Position numbers and translations under genes: made by a program. A DNA stretch of 64,000 nucleotides, from the NCBI GenBank assembly GCA_030077755.1, contig JAQJZZ010000011.1, positions 62,001 through 126,000 on the forward strand, read 5' to 3'. The stretch is from Filosporella fistucella (Eukaryota > Ascomycota > Leotiomycetes > Helotiales). Below are positions 41,962 through 56,128 of the stretch, piece by piece (the stretch's first letter is position 1; every line of letters starts with the position of its first letter). A model generated the notes under the pieces. That model was not told where the DNA came from. It was given only the letters and a program-made list of their open reading frames with translations, and ran no database searches.

Positions 41962-42640
41962 GCTGTGGCATATCAAGTAGACGTTGAAGCTATGACAGAG
42001 GCCTCCAGACTCACTCGAGCCCAGAGACTTGTCGGTCGCCGCGTCTACAGCACACATCCCATGCACCCAAACGCCAAAATCAAACCCAAGCTGTGGCGTA
42101 TTGAGCAGGCGTTGAAGCTAGGACAGAGGCCTACAGACTCACTCGAGCCCAGAGACTTATCGGTCGCCGCGCCTGCAGCACACATTCAATGCACCGGAAC
42201 GCCAAAATCAAACCCAAGCTGTGGCCTTCGACCGTTGAGACTAGGACAGGGGCCTGCAAGAGACATGTCGTTCGCCGCGTTCAGCACACATTCAATGCTC
42301 CCAAGCTGTGGCTTTGTAACCGTTGAGACTTGGATAGGGGCCTGCTGGATTCACTTGAATCGAGAGACATATCATTCGTCGCGTTTACCGCACACATCCA
42401 ATGCACCGGAACGCCAAAATCAAACCCAAGCTGTGGCCTTCGACCGTTGAGACTAGGACAGGGGCCTGCAAGAGACATGTCGTTCGCCGCGTTCAAGCAC
42501 ACATTCAATGCTCCCAAGTTGTGGCATTGTAACCGTTGAGACTTGGATAGGGGCCTGCTGGATTCACTTGAATCGAGAGACATATCGTTCGTCGCGTTTA
42601 CAGCACACATTCAATGCACCAAACGCCGCCCAATGCAACT
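41962..42640. repeat. Minisatellite: six tandem units, long (125-128 bp) and short (87-88 bp)
   Basis: Each unit begins with gctgtggc (or gttgtggc); starts are at 41962, 42090, 42218, 42305, 42430 and 42518. Spacings are 128, 128, 87, 125 and 88 bp, so the last four units form two copies of a dimer of about 212 bp. Shared blocks include acgccaaaatcaaacccaa, agcacacattcaatgc and tcgttcgccgcgtt. The ORFs crossing it on both strands change frame between units and are not credible genes. Confidence 0.85.
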
Positions 42641-42740
42641 AAATCATTGTAGGTAGATTGTGAATGAAAAGATATTTGTAATATATCAGGCGCTCTAATA
42701 AGCGCCAACAAACGCACCGGACACACGAAAAAGGAGCAGA

Positions 42741-43049
42741 TCAGTAGGCGCCCGAAGGCTTCCTAGGCTGATCGCTGTGACGTACCCAAAAGTTGGACTC
42801 GACCCGGCGTCGAGGTCCCGGTTTCTCAAAGTACTCTTTGAAATGAGTACGGAGAGTCGCATCCTGATCGAGAGGATTGCGCTGGTCGATACTGGTCATC
42901 TTGTCGTGCCAGTTGTCGAAAGCCCGTCTTTCCCCAGTCGTGCAAGGGTAAAGAGGCGTTGATGAAGCTCGAGGCTTCAGAGGTCGAATGTAATCAGTGC
43001 GTTGGCCCCATGGGCAGCACAAGGTCGCAAAGAAGCTGGCGAAACCCAT
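42741..43049 (-). CDS. Small hypothetical protein, possibly lipid-anchored (102 residues)
   Basis: Intronless. The N-terminus MGFASFFATLCCPWG puts Gly at position 2 and a Cys pair at 11-12, reminiscent of proteins that are N-myristoylated and palmitoylated, though Ser is at position 5 rather than the preferred 6. The rest is polar and basic: TDYIRPLKPRAS, FDNWHDKMTSIDQRNPLDQD, HFKEYFEKPGPRRRVE. I recognise no family. It starts about 100 bp from the minisatellite. It could be a lineage-specific gene. Confidence 0.45.
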   Translation of the reverse strand: MGFASFFATLCCPWGQRTDYIRPLKPRASSTPLYPCTTGERRAFDNWHDKMTSIDQRNPLDQDATLRTHFKEYFEKPGPRRRVESNFWVRHSDQPRKPSGAY

Positions 43050-45612
43050 TGTCGGAAAATGGGGACTTCTTGCGATACCTGTAAAACTAAGTTATAAGTA
43101 ATTGTATGTCTGAAAGACGATAAAAAGCGCAGGCGAGAGCTAAGAGTTCGGAAGAGTGAAATTTGTCGAAAGTCAAGAGCTTCACGAGTAAAATAATCTA
43201 GCAGAGCGAATCAAATGCTGATGGGAAGAAAGAAGAAAAAGCTCAAGAGTGCTGGGGGGAGGGTTTCTCATATACATTTCGCATTCGAACTACTTTCTTT
43301 GGGTCACAGTCGCTAATTGCAATTTTTGCAGACTCTTTCATACCATATCCACAGATAGGACCAAGTGAAGACTTCCAAACTTTATATTTGGTGTACCAGA
43401 TATTGAGGCTCGCAGAGCCTCATAGGCGAAGGGCTGGCCCGAAGCGCACGTACCATTTAGTAGTCCGTGCCCAGTACGCCCCAGAATCCCCATTTCATCG
43501 CATCACTGCCAGGACGGTCGCACGTGCTTAATATATCCTCGAAGAATCAAGATCAACATAAAGAGAGCTCATATGGGATAAAATATCTATCTAGCCATGA
43601 AACGACCAGTTTTTCAGCCCTACAAGCTGTGGAAATTACGCTCTGCAGAAGGATTCACACGCAGTGTTCATTTTGGAGGGACTTGTGCACGTGGTGTCAA
43701 CCTACCTATCTAGATATCAACGGCTGAACTCTGTTTGAACTGCTACAGAATTTGCACAACCCCAACCCACTCCAGCGCTTAAGGAAAGATAAGGAAGAGT
43801 CAATCCAAAGCTGTGAAGAGCTGCACATGACACACTCTGTGAGTTAGATAATCGTGCATCCATTACTTCATAGCAAAACCTGGGTCGCTCTTCGATATGA
43901 AATGAAGGTGGCTAGGAAGTATGTTGTAATCAGTTTTATTAGAGTTTGGCAGTTGGTACTTGGTTATGTTATGAGTTTCAGGAAAGATATGGCATATGAA
44001 TAAAGGTTTTCAGTATCTCATGACAGCAACTGATGAAAGTCGTGCTACACTCATAAATGTTCAAGCCTGTTATAAGGATAACATCTATCGAGTGGCATTA
44101 TAATGCTACCCACCGACATGTTTCCTATCCCATCCTCATCTCGCTCTGTCGCGCTTTCGACTGCAATCAAAATCAAGGTGGCTGGGAAGTGTTGCGCATT
44201 CAGATTGAGAAAAAAATTAGAGTTCGGCCATTGACTTTTCTGGTTCGTTCGCACGTGACCATTCGACCTTTCAACAGTGAAATTCAGGCGGCTGGGGGTG
44301 GATGTTACCAGATTAAATAGAGTTTCACCATTGATAGATTTGTATTTTAGATTAGATAGAGTTTCTATTTTGTTATCTATGACGCTCTCCATCCTAGGTA
44401 GCCACGCGACCCTTCAGCCCTACAGCCCCAACTCTCTTGCACTCTTTCTGGTCGTATAGAACACGCAGCGCACCGGAATACACTGGCTACCCTGCCCAAA
44501 TATCGTGCTGCCGGAGCACTGGAGTGCTGGACTGCTGCGTGCCTCCATAGCAAGAAGCCGCAGGCCTGTATGACGGGCTTCGGTAAGCTGCCCTGCAATA
44601 TTCGTGAATAGGTAGCTATTCTGACCGCTGCAATTTTATCAAATGCAAGACTCGGAATAGAGTACCTCATATTCTTTGCCAAAGGTAATCGAATGAGGTT
44701 GCTCGCTCCCAGTCGGCCCTGCCTTCAAAATGACATGTGCAGCCGGTCAAATTGATGTGTCCCGTACTCTTTCAAATCAAGTTGCAACTGTCTCTTAACT
44801 CCAGCATCTCCGCAAATCTATTGCGCCGCCGGACATAATTGTCCCATCTGCTATTGGTTTGTAATGCACACAACCCAATCATCACACTCCATTCGTATAT
44901 TTACGCTGCATCGAGCTTAGTCTCCACTTCATTTGTCGATTACTAAATCCGCGGATCACGATGTGTGTGTGCGGATGAGGGGTAGTGAAGACGTTGGTTA
45001 TGCATCAGCGTCCGCCAACTTCAATGCAATCAGCCTGCAGTCAGTACTGCTGATATTTCAATACCATACCTTTTCAGCTTGTTTCTGTCCATTGACACGC
45101 TTGCTTTCGCATTCACAATTGTCATCAATTGCCGAGAACGGGGTTTAACGACAGATTTTACATGGGCCATTCCCAGTCAAATCCTTGTAACAGACCCAGT
45201 TTTCCAGGTCGCAAGCTTACAATAACGTCTTCATGACATGTTCAGGAGAGACCCGTATTTTTGATTGTGTTGAGATTTGGTTGAGCGTGGAGTATGGGGA
45301 TGCGAAACCAAAATGTGTCCATTTCATATTCGTTGTTTCTGTATACCCTCCACTTTGCTGCCCCAATGGCATGGATCTGATACATCATCGTAGGTAGTGA
45401 TTTCTAATGTCTTGCTGTCCCAACAATAGTCACCAGGCTTTCTACATGTATATAACATGAAAGCTGTACGCACTCAGTTTCTTTTCTCATCAGCAGGGAG
45501 TATTGATTCCGAATCACCTTCCCCTATTGTTCCCTTAACTTACATTCTTGAACGGTTCCAGCCACGCTGAACATCCAGACTCCCTCACATACCATCGCAC
45601 CATTTCATCGCA
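43050..45612. other. Gene-poor 2.5 kb with degenerate repeats
   Basis: No gene is recognised. About 43.90, 44.17 and 44.28 kb carry three diverged copies of a motif like aaggtggctgggaagt...attagagtttggccattg. The last 200 bp hold the promoter of the SDR gene. Confidence 0.5.
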
Positions 45613-46739
45613 ATGGCAACATCAGGAACTGACTTCGCCGCAATGGCAGCATCGGGAATCGACCCCCACGTATACACCAAGATGATTGCCGTCACAAAGA
45701 CCGTGCGTCGCAATCCATATGAAGCCATCTTGCCTACCAATCCGAAGAACTCCCAAAAAGGGAGGATCATTATCATTACTGGTGCTAGCTCTGGAATCGG
45801 AGAAGTAAGTCTGGGTCTCAGTTGTAACCCGCACTGAACTTACTGTTGATAGGCAGCAGCAAAAGTTTGGGCAAGAGCAGGAGCATCTGGCATCGTCCTT
45901 GCTGCTCGTCGTCTTGAACCTCTTGAGAAACTCTCTTCCGAGATCAAAGAAATCAGTCCTGATACCACAGTGCTGGCTGTGAAAACAGATATCTCTTCTG
46001 TGCCTGATGCCAAGAATCTCTTTGCACAGATTCAAAAGACATATGGTAGAGTTGCCGATGTGCTTTTGAATAACGCAGGCTACAATGAAGAAGATACATT
46101 CATTGCTTCTACTCCCACTGAACAATGGTGGAAGACATTTGTAAGGTTCTATCCATGCCTGATGATAGAAGCCAAAATTGACCGAGGAAGGAAATCAACA
46201 CCAAGGGAACATACAACATGACTCACGAGTTCATCCAAGCTCAAACCAATCCAAAAGAACCGGTTGGGACGATCATCAATGTTTCTTCAGGCCGTGCTTC
46301 ATTGACACTTCCTGGTGGCTCAGCATATGACATTTCCAAACTGGACCAGCAACGTCTAACAGAGCATCTCCAACTTGGTACGTATCCCCACCTCTTTGAC
46401 CTAAATCTCTCACTCATATCCCCAGAAAACCCAACCCTCCGAGTCTTCACAACCATGCCCGGCATAACTCCCAGCGCCATGTCCGATGACACACCTGATT
46501 GGCACCCCTTCCGTCTAGATCACGTTGATCTGACTGGCATGCAAGCCTTATATCTAGTTCAAGAGAGAGCAGATTACTTGAAAGGTAGTATGGTGGCTGT
46601 GAACTGGGATGTGGAGGAGCTGGAACAGCATAAAGAGAAGATTGAGAAGGAGAAACCGTTTATGACTTCTTGGTTGCCGATTTTGCCTGCGTTGGGCGGA
46701 ATGGGGTTGGAGGATTTGACGGATTTGAAGATTTGTTAG
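45613..46739 (+). CDS. Short-chain dehydrogenase/reductase (SDR)
   Basis: Four exons: 45613-45804, 45853-46140, 46191-46377 and 46426-46739, giving 326 residues. The Rossmann motif TGASSGIG is at about 56-63, the first intron falling just after it. NNAG is at 137-140, the catalytic Ser in VSSGRAS near 192, and Y206-x3-K210 in YDISK. These match classical NAD(P)-dependent SDRs. AARR after strand 2 favours NADPH (two basic residues). The extra N-terminal 50 residues (MATSGTDFAAM...NPYEAILP) lack a signal peptide; substrate unknown. Its C-terminus is longer than usual. No biosynthetic neighbours suggest a pathway. Confidence 0.92.
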
Positions 46740-49463
46740 ATGGAGGTTGATAGCTGGAGTTGGATGTATTGTATGCAAGATACATGTAATGTGATTGAGC
46801 GGAAATATATTGTCAATCGGATAATCTTGCGCAAATGATCTGAGTGCTGTACTGTACATCGTTCAGACTTAAGAAGCTTGGAAGATATTGGGATAGATAT
46901 ATTTGAAAGTGCTGGAAGTCCAGCCTATGTAATTCCCACGCCGCTAGCTTGGCATTTCCACATCTCGCAGAGGCTGGTCCGAGGAGATGATAGCATTGTA
47001 GAGGAGATTGGAGAACACCCTCAAATATTTGGTCCAGCTTTCCACCTCCTGTATACTCCAACCCGTATATCCCAGCTGATTGGTGCTTCCAGATCCTCCA
47101 GGAAACCTAGCAGTGGAAGTCTTGGTTAATCGCCATCCGCATCCCTTGGACTTCAGTATAAATGAAAGGACGAAGAGTCTTCACTCAAGCCTTCGCCCAA
47201 TACGTCTCATTGATCCTCAACATTTTCTTCCGAGTTGACTCACTCTCGAATTCGACAGAATGTAATCGGATCGGCAGCTCAATATATTGTGGAAAGTTGG
47301 GAATTGTGATATTCGAGGACGGAGGAGTAGATCGAGGAGCTTTGAGGTTGATGTTTATCGGTATTTTTTGAGTGGGAGATTTGATTGAATCGATGTTAGC
47401 TTCAGTTCAACATCATCTCGTATCTTGCCAACGTATTTGGTTGTACTCTTGAACTTCTCAACGCCAGAGACGAAGGTGAGAGTTTCGAAATGCCCCGTCG
47501 ACGATTTCTTTGATCTTGACTAATTTCTTACCACTAGACTTTTCGAGGATCGTGAGAAGAGCCTACCCTCAACGATTTCGGGCGAGAACAAAGCTCCTAG
47601 CTCTCATAGCTTAATATTTCTTTCTGATACTCGCAATCTAGACCGTAGATTGCCTTGATCGCGATCCGCTGGGCGTCGTGGACATCCTCTGTCCATTTCT
47701 CGGCTACTGGCCACCGCACAGAGAATTATACGTCTGAAATGTCTGCATTCTTGATCTCAAACAGGGAGTCATCTCCATCTATTGTGATTATCCTTAGGTG
47801 CCGCGTCCGCCACGCCGCAATGTTTTCCAGCCTGTTCGTTCTCGTACTATTCGTGAGTGGTAGCGGATATATGTCTTTAGCGCTTTGAAAGGAATAAACT
47901 GTTTGAGGTTTTGTCTGAGTTGTAATTTGAAGAATTTTTGCAGGGAGGTGCTCTTTCATGGATGCTTGTTGAGACTTGGTGGGTGAACTCTTGTTCGGAT
48001 ATGCTTGTGTTGATTTGCAAAATGTTCGGATAATTTTGAATTGTATGATTGAGGCTCAATTTCCAGAGACACTCCGCAAAGATCCTGTCCTATTTCTTGT
48101 TATTACAGGAGGGGTGCGATGCCCACCCGAAGACCTATGCATAGCAAAATCTAGATTTGTGGAAGCTTTTCGAAAACTATTCGTATCTGTGGTTCTGACT
48201 CTTCTTCTCTTTCAAGAGCAGCTGTTCAGAGAACCAGCCAAAATCCAAGCGCACTCTGATGTCGAAGTTTGACATAGTCTCGTGCAGGCTGTCCCGACTT
48301 CTTCTACAGCCGTCCTAGCCAAGTGTGTATCGCCCAGCTCGTGTTTTGTAGTCGATCCAGTGGAATATGTCGTTTCGAGGGTTCAGTTGACCCAGGAGAA
48401 GAGGTAGAAGCGAAGTGACCTGGAGAGTTGAAATAGATCTGTGGATGAAATCATGCTTGACATCCGAATAGGCTTTCCCTTCTAGCTATTTAGGCCAAAG
48501 TGTGTATTCCCAAAGTAGCCAAAACTCGTACTCTGTGTTCGATTAGGTGGATCATATCGCCTCGAGAGATCTGTTGACCTAGGGGAGGAGGTAGTAGCAA
48601 TGTGTTCTGTAGAATTGAAAAGGATCTGGATGTTGCAATTCTGCTCAATATCCGTATCAGATATCCCATCAAATGATTTCGATCTGTTCTCAAACCTGCT
48701 TGGAGCGCTTTTGGGATCCATCTATCTTTGTGGCAGCTTCGAGCTTCGAAGGTGAAAATTCTGGAGACTGCTGGAAAATATCTATAGCAGTGGCTATTGT
48801 AGAAGTCTCTATTTCGGCTTTCAGCCACAAAGGAGTCGAATCTACTTGTAGAAGAATCAGTAATGCCTCTGCTGAGCAGATTTGCTCAACGCATCTGTCC
48901 TCGGATCCGCGCCGATGGAAGGATGGAGAAAGCTCTGAATGTAAGATGAGAATCTGTAAGATAATAAGGTGCTCCATCGTGGAAGAGACACCCCCTGGCT
49001 GTTTTGCAATGATAAGAATCAGAATATCAGAATCAAGATCCAGAGAAAATCGAAGAAGGGTGACAGGGCGTGTGATGTTTCTGTTGTGCGCCCAGAAGAG
49101 AGCCAAAGGCTCCTTTGAGCTAACGTTTGGTATGGAGTGACTGGAAACAAAATTCCAACGAGAAAAAATTGAAAGCCACAACGCTCAATCTGAAGTAAGC
49201 AGCAATTCCCATATGCTATCAAATCTGCAGTGGTAAGAAACTATACATTTCCAAGGTGAACAAAGAGAAACGAATGAGTACGAAATTCACGAAAGCACAA
49301 TAGCACAAGACAAATAAAAGAATTCATAGGATGACTGTAGTTGATTGGAAAGCAAAGCTATCTATCATCCATTCCACACCATCCCCGCACCTCAGATCCA
49401 CCGCAGCTAGCAACCCATCGTATATCGTAACACCTCAGAAACCGGAAATCGTATCGAGGGCAT
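46740..49463. other. Decayed, repeat-bearing region without intact genes
   Basis: 2.7 kb with several gene relics on the minus strand (see the separate entry) and a diverged direct duplication of about 175-bp period at about 48.32-48.66 kb. The left 150 bp is SDR 3' flank, the right 60 bp is EF-1alpha 3' UTR. Confidence 0.5.
47597..47959 (-). pseudogene. Relic of a fungal protein gene broken by an in-frame TAA
   Basis: The minus frame from 47959 reads RLENIAAWRTRHLRIITIDGDD SLFEIKNADISDV, meets TAA at 47728-47726, then continues in frame as FSVRWPVAEKWTEDVHDAQRIAIKAIYGLDCEYQKEILSYES to TAG at 47597. Upstream (49181-48690) another frame has FSLDLDSDILIL, which recalls the 2EXR-type FNPxxDxLYL strand. 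Together they look like one decayed fungal gene, family uncertain. Confidence 0.35.
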
Positions 49464-51629
<2,166 letters not shown>

Positions 51630-53437
51630 TGCACAGAGTGATTGCTTGAATCGGGGTATGTGCGACAATTCAGAAATTTTTTGGAGTTGTGGGATGTGTG
51701 GGAGTTTAAGAAGTCAGCGAAACCACGCTAGACGAGATTTACCCCTCCATTCTGAAAACGGCTTAGCGCAATCCTGTGAAGTGGGCATGCTCAAATCAAT
51801 ACTGGAAGGTCAACTTCAACGTCATAACAACGAGCAGAGCCGAATTCGAAGAAACTAATTGTCATATTCCATTCCCTCTACATGTGTCACTCGGCCAGAG
51901 CTGAGTACTTGGCTGCTTTATTGTCCCAAGATGCTTGAATAACCTCAATTTTCGCTGTCTTGCCGCCAAACGAGGTCATCGTTGCAGCCTAAGCAACCCC
52001 TCCATGTCTCAGCCTCGATACTGAAGCTTGCACTCGTCCCACCAGCAATGATTTCCACAGCGCTTGACGGTGCATTGCAACCCGATAATGTTCTCATTTT
52101 CGATTTGTGTTATTGACTTGCCTTCTACTCTCTTCTTATCGCTTTGGCTCTGCTGAATTTTCTCTCTCCACATTAGAGCCGAACGGAGCTTTGCTCCGCA
52201 TCCATGTCGTAGCAAAATCGTACCACATCGAAAGCCTCCTCAACCAACAACAAGAAATTTCTTCCTGGCGTTTTCCACCTGCCACTATCCCCAGCACAGC
52301 CAGCACAGCCTGCGACATTTGGCGGATCATTCGAGACACCTGCTATCCTATCGTTGGATTTGCTTTAATCTGGGCCTCTTCCATACCTCGAAACCACGTA
52401 TAGAAATGACTGCATACCACAAGACCTCAGTTGGCTAAAGGGAAATCAAATCAACACTGGCTTTGGTTGCACTGTACACAACATCATAGTTGACTGAAGG
52501 AAGATGATCTTCTGTCATCCGCGCGGATAATGCCCTGCTGTTGCCAGCGGCAAATGGGATGCTTGCATTTTGAATACACATTATTTTTGGTTCAACACTT
52601 TACTGTCTTGTAATATTGCTGCTACCTTTTCGTATTCAATCCATCGTCCCAAATAAATATTTTTGACCCGTGCTGCCGAATTCTTCATTATTCTATGCTT
52701 TCTGCATGGCAGCATGAACAATATTGACATTCCTCACAATTTCTCTACGGAGTCAGCGCACAGCAGCTGTGGTCGGCTGGAGCCGTGCAATCCTATACGA
52801 CCCATCCAAGGGAAACGCAACGAGCTATTCATTCATTGACTCTTATGTTTCCTGCGATCCTTCTGGCTTGCGAAAATAATTTACCGTAATCATGCGGCGA
52901 AATTGAATGTGAAGCTCGCCGCCTGAGTCATGCCGGGAGGCTTCCATTTAATTCCAATTATGTCTTTTGCCGAATGCATTACTGGCCTAGAGCAGCTTGC
53001 TGTAGTTGCATGTGCTCAAGACCATGTTTTAGACAGTGCCTAATGATAGTTCGCCTCGCAAGAGCCTTGTCCTGAGCGGCGATGCATGCGTCACTGTATA
53101 AAAATGCTATGCGTGACCTGGATACTTAGGCTTCCAAAATGGATCTGGGGGTAAAATTTCAATAATATCAGCAGGTTGATGATGTTTTGTCTTTATTAGG
53201 AGAGGAATTACCCTTCTCCATTCGTTCTGATTATGTCCATCCACCTATAAATCCATGTCTGATATCATTATGCTCACTTGCCGTGATACTCAAGTCAGGT
53301 CGAACAGTTAGCGTGCTTTGATAATTGTCCAGAGAGAATCAACAACACTTCCCCTCAGAACTCGAGCAGCGAAAAGTGAAACTCAGCGACTGTTCAACTG
53401 GCTCGCGAAACGTTATAAAGGATTTAAATTCACTCAT
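51630..53437. promoter_or_regulatory. EF-1alpha promoter side and F-box gene 3' flank
   Basis: 1.8 kb without a supported gene. The first several hundred bp next to EF-1alpha should be its promoter. ORFs at 52.0-52.4 kb on both strands overlap and are unsupported. Confidence 0.5.
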
Positions 53438-54910
53438 TCAATACTCTCTCCGTCCACCCTCCATTTCCATCCTATAATTCAAACGCCCCGCCATCAAATG
53501 TAAAGCTACTCCAAGCCCTTCTGTTACGTCTGCCAGCTTCTTGAACTCAACTTTGTACACGGATTCTCCCTTCGAGTCGTATGAAAGATGGATCTCCCGA
53601 AGAGAAGTTCGGATTTTCCTATTTGAGAGGCCGCGAGAGACATGATCAAGAGCGTCATTGTACGGACACCATCCTCTTGATGCCAACCATACTTGTGACA
53701 CTGAAGCTGGTAAGTTCTCAACAAATGTCCCAACAGAATTCAATTGTTCAATCATGGCTTCGTCTATCCTATCTTGACACAATGTTTCAAATCCGCTCTG
53801 GGTACTCGCAGCGTTATACATGACGATATCCAGTGGAAGCTCAAGTTTTCGAAGTCGAACAAAGCCACTCAGCACCACATGGCCATGCGTACCAATCCCC
53901 TGGAAGTCATAAAATGATATAGAAAGTTCCACTAAATGGCTCCCAACCTCTCGCTGAATCGCAGAAATAAACCCGCATAATTTCCAGTCTTGGAATTCTG
54001 GATTGAGCCCTGCATAGTGGTCGTATTGAAGACTTCGAAGACTCGGTGTATGCTTAAGGAAGTCTGCAATGGCTACCTCGTCGATAAAGGAGCGCAGGAA
54101 ACGAGCCGATGATAGAACTTCTCCTAGGCATTCGATGGGATATCTCGTAGACATCTTCATGTTCCCACTTCCCCAAGCTATACCCCCACGCAGATGGAAG
54201 AATTGCACAAGGGGCAAAGCCAAGAATGGGACTGCCATCGTCAAATTCGTCTGCAGACTAAGGTCCCTACATGTTCGTCCAAATGTGCCAACTTTTGCAA
54301 GACCAGGGCTTTCAAGACGAAGTTCACTTTTTCTTGCGTTGTGGACGATGGCATCTATAACCTTGTTCGGTGCCTCCGAAGACTCCCACAACGTTGGAAG
54401 TGAGAAACTCTCGATATTGGGTAAAAGAGTCAGCAAGAATGTGGCGGCGTGTTGCGAGTAGCCCCGACAAGCTTTCAATTCTCCTCCGATTGCTGTGTAA
54501 TAATCGTTCCAATTCAGCCCGGACCACTTCAAATAAGGACTGGATGCGAAAAGTGCAGTCAGAGGCGTACCATCACCAATTGCTGGTACCTCACGGGGCA
54601 TCAGTAGGGCGTTGGGCCAGGCGTCATAGGTGAAATCTGCTCGAACGATGTAACGTGCAACAATGGGTTCTATTGCAATGCAGCTGATGAGTTGGAAAGC
54701 GGAACCGGCAATAAATAACATATCCGATCTCTTTAGTCTTCTGTATCTGAATTTTCTGAATTGCAAGCGCAGCATGTTGTGGCGCTTGAATTTTGGTAAA
54801 CACAGCATATATATCCTCTTGCAAGTCAGAGCCAGGCACTCAAACCCCTCTGGTATGCTATGCCAAATGACTTCCTCTAGAATCTCGGTGGGAAGACGAT
54901 TTAGTGCCAT
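53438..54910 (-). CDS. F-box domain protein
   Basis: 490 residues from the ATG at 54910 (an earlier in-frame ATG at 55111 would add 67 residues without features). The F-box is at the very N-terminus: LNRLPTEILEEVIWHSIPEGFECLALTCKRIYMLCL (residues 3-38). A long region follows with scattered Leu-rich segments (ESFSLPTLWES, LRSFIDEVAIADFLKHTPSLRSLQYDHYAG, LVELSISFYDF) that resemble loose LRR-like repeats. Such proteins usually act as substrate receptors of SCF ubiquitin ligases through Skp1. Many filamentous ascomycetes have large, fast-changing F-box families of this type. The substrate is unknown. Confidence 0.85.
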   Translation of the reverse strand: MALNRLPTEILEEVIWHSIPEGFECLALTCKRIYMLCLPKFKRHNMLRLQFRKFRYRRLKRSDMLFIAGSAFQLISCIAIEPIVARYIVRADFTYDAWPNALLMPREVPAIGDGTPLTALFASSPYLKWSGLNWNDYYTAIGGELKACRGYSQHAATFLLTLLPNIESFSLPTLWESSEAPNKVIDAIVHNARKSELRLESPGLAKVGTFGRTCRDLSLQTNLTMAVPFLALPLVQFFHLRGGIAWGSGNMKMSTRYPIECLGEVLSSARFLRSFIDEVAIADFLKHTPSLRSLQYDHYAGLNPEFQDWKLCGFISAIQREVGSHLVELSISFYDFQGIGTHGHVVLSGFVRLRKLELPLDIVMYNAASTQSGFETLCQDRIDEAMIEQLNSVGTFVENLPASVSQVWLASRGWCPYNDALDHVSRGLSNRKIRTSLREIHLSYDSKGESVYKVEFKKLADVTEGLGVALHLMAGRLNYRMEMEGGRREY

Positions 54911-56128
54911 GATAATTTCGCGTTGGTACGAAGAAGAGAACGTGTTATTGTTGGCTAAGTGATTGTGGGCCCGACTGAACTTGTAGGTTGTGCGATTTGT
55001 TGAGATGGGAAAGCAAGACAATCTGGATTGCATGGACAAGACGAGACACAAAGTCGGCCCTCTTGTTGCAGGGTCATGCGAATCCTTCTGTTGCTTACTG
55101 TACCATGTCAAACATGTTTTTATGTTGGCTCAATAGCCTGGGTTACGGTCTTCGACAGTCGCTCGCTTGCCACCGAACCGAGTCTCACGGACAGTCTCAC
55201 TTGGTGCCTTCATACCTGCCTAATTCCACAAACTCGCAGTCACTTTGATATGAACTCAAGAAACCCTGTCGCATCTACTAGCAACTGCATAGGCATTCGA
55301 GAATAGGCTCATCATGAATATAGGTTGAAAATGCTGCATCTGTACAACTCACCATATTTCATATCTGGCCAGGTGGCATCAGACGTTGTGGGCCTCGCAA
55401 GTGGTTGTTTGTTTCAGCTTCCGACTCGGAAGAAAACCAACAGCATCATTCGGACTCGAGGAGTACCATCACGAGTACTGAAATAGTTCGCCATAGCCCG
55501 AAATACTCTTCCTTACCATGAAAAGCCCCCCAAAAGCAATGAATGGCAGCGGTCTGCTCATGATCCGTTGTTGGTGAAAGCTTTCTAACATTCATCTAGT
55601 ATTGGCGCCAAGCGCTCCAATGGCTTCGGCTCCATTCTGTTGGTCAGGCCTAAACTCTTGTGAAGATCAAGAAATGCCGCAAAGCTTGAAATGGATTTAT
55701 AATTTCAGCTACGGGATCCGAATCCTGCTACCACAATTGATCCATGCCAAGCAAGGTTCAAACCACGAAGCTGTCGATTGCAAGTCAAAAAATCTGTTTT
55801 CTGCATCAAAATAGCATCATTACCTGTTTCAGGGCGATGTTGTTCTTGCGAATTCGAGCTATTCCAAATTCGTGAGCCAGGGTAGATCATGGCACCGTAT
55901 CATTTATCTTGCTATCGAAATACCAACAGACCTTGTGAAGTACACAGTTGTTTGTACGAAAATAAAGAGGATGAAAACTGTCCTTATCACACCCTACAAA
56001 ATCTTCTGCTTTGGTATGGCAGCATAAAGTCCGACCGTCTGCTCTTTATGTTGATACATATTTCCCGAGTATCTTCTGATTCATATCCTCATTCCCACCT
56101 GCGAGCAGAAAAACAACAATAAGTGTCA
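54911..56128. other. Intergenic 1.2 kb, no supported gene
   Basis: Divergent region between the F-box gene and the large secreted-protein gene; it must hold both promoters. ORFs on the two strands overlap and have no features. Confidence 0.5.

Noticed and set aside
41926..42610. 174-codon plus ORF and 109-codon minus ORF across the minisatellite
   Set aside because: The repeat unit is not a multiple of three, frames shift between units, and the translated repeats are not conserved across copies.
55750..55765. Second B-box-like ggttcaaacc
   Set aside because: Does not fit the B-box consensus and no acceptor stem is found. No tRNA or rRNA gene was seen in the window.
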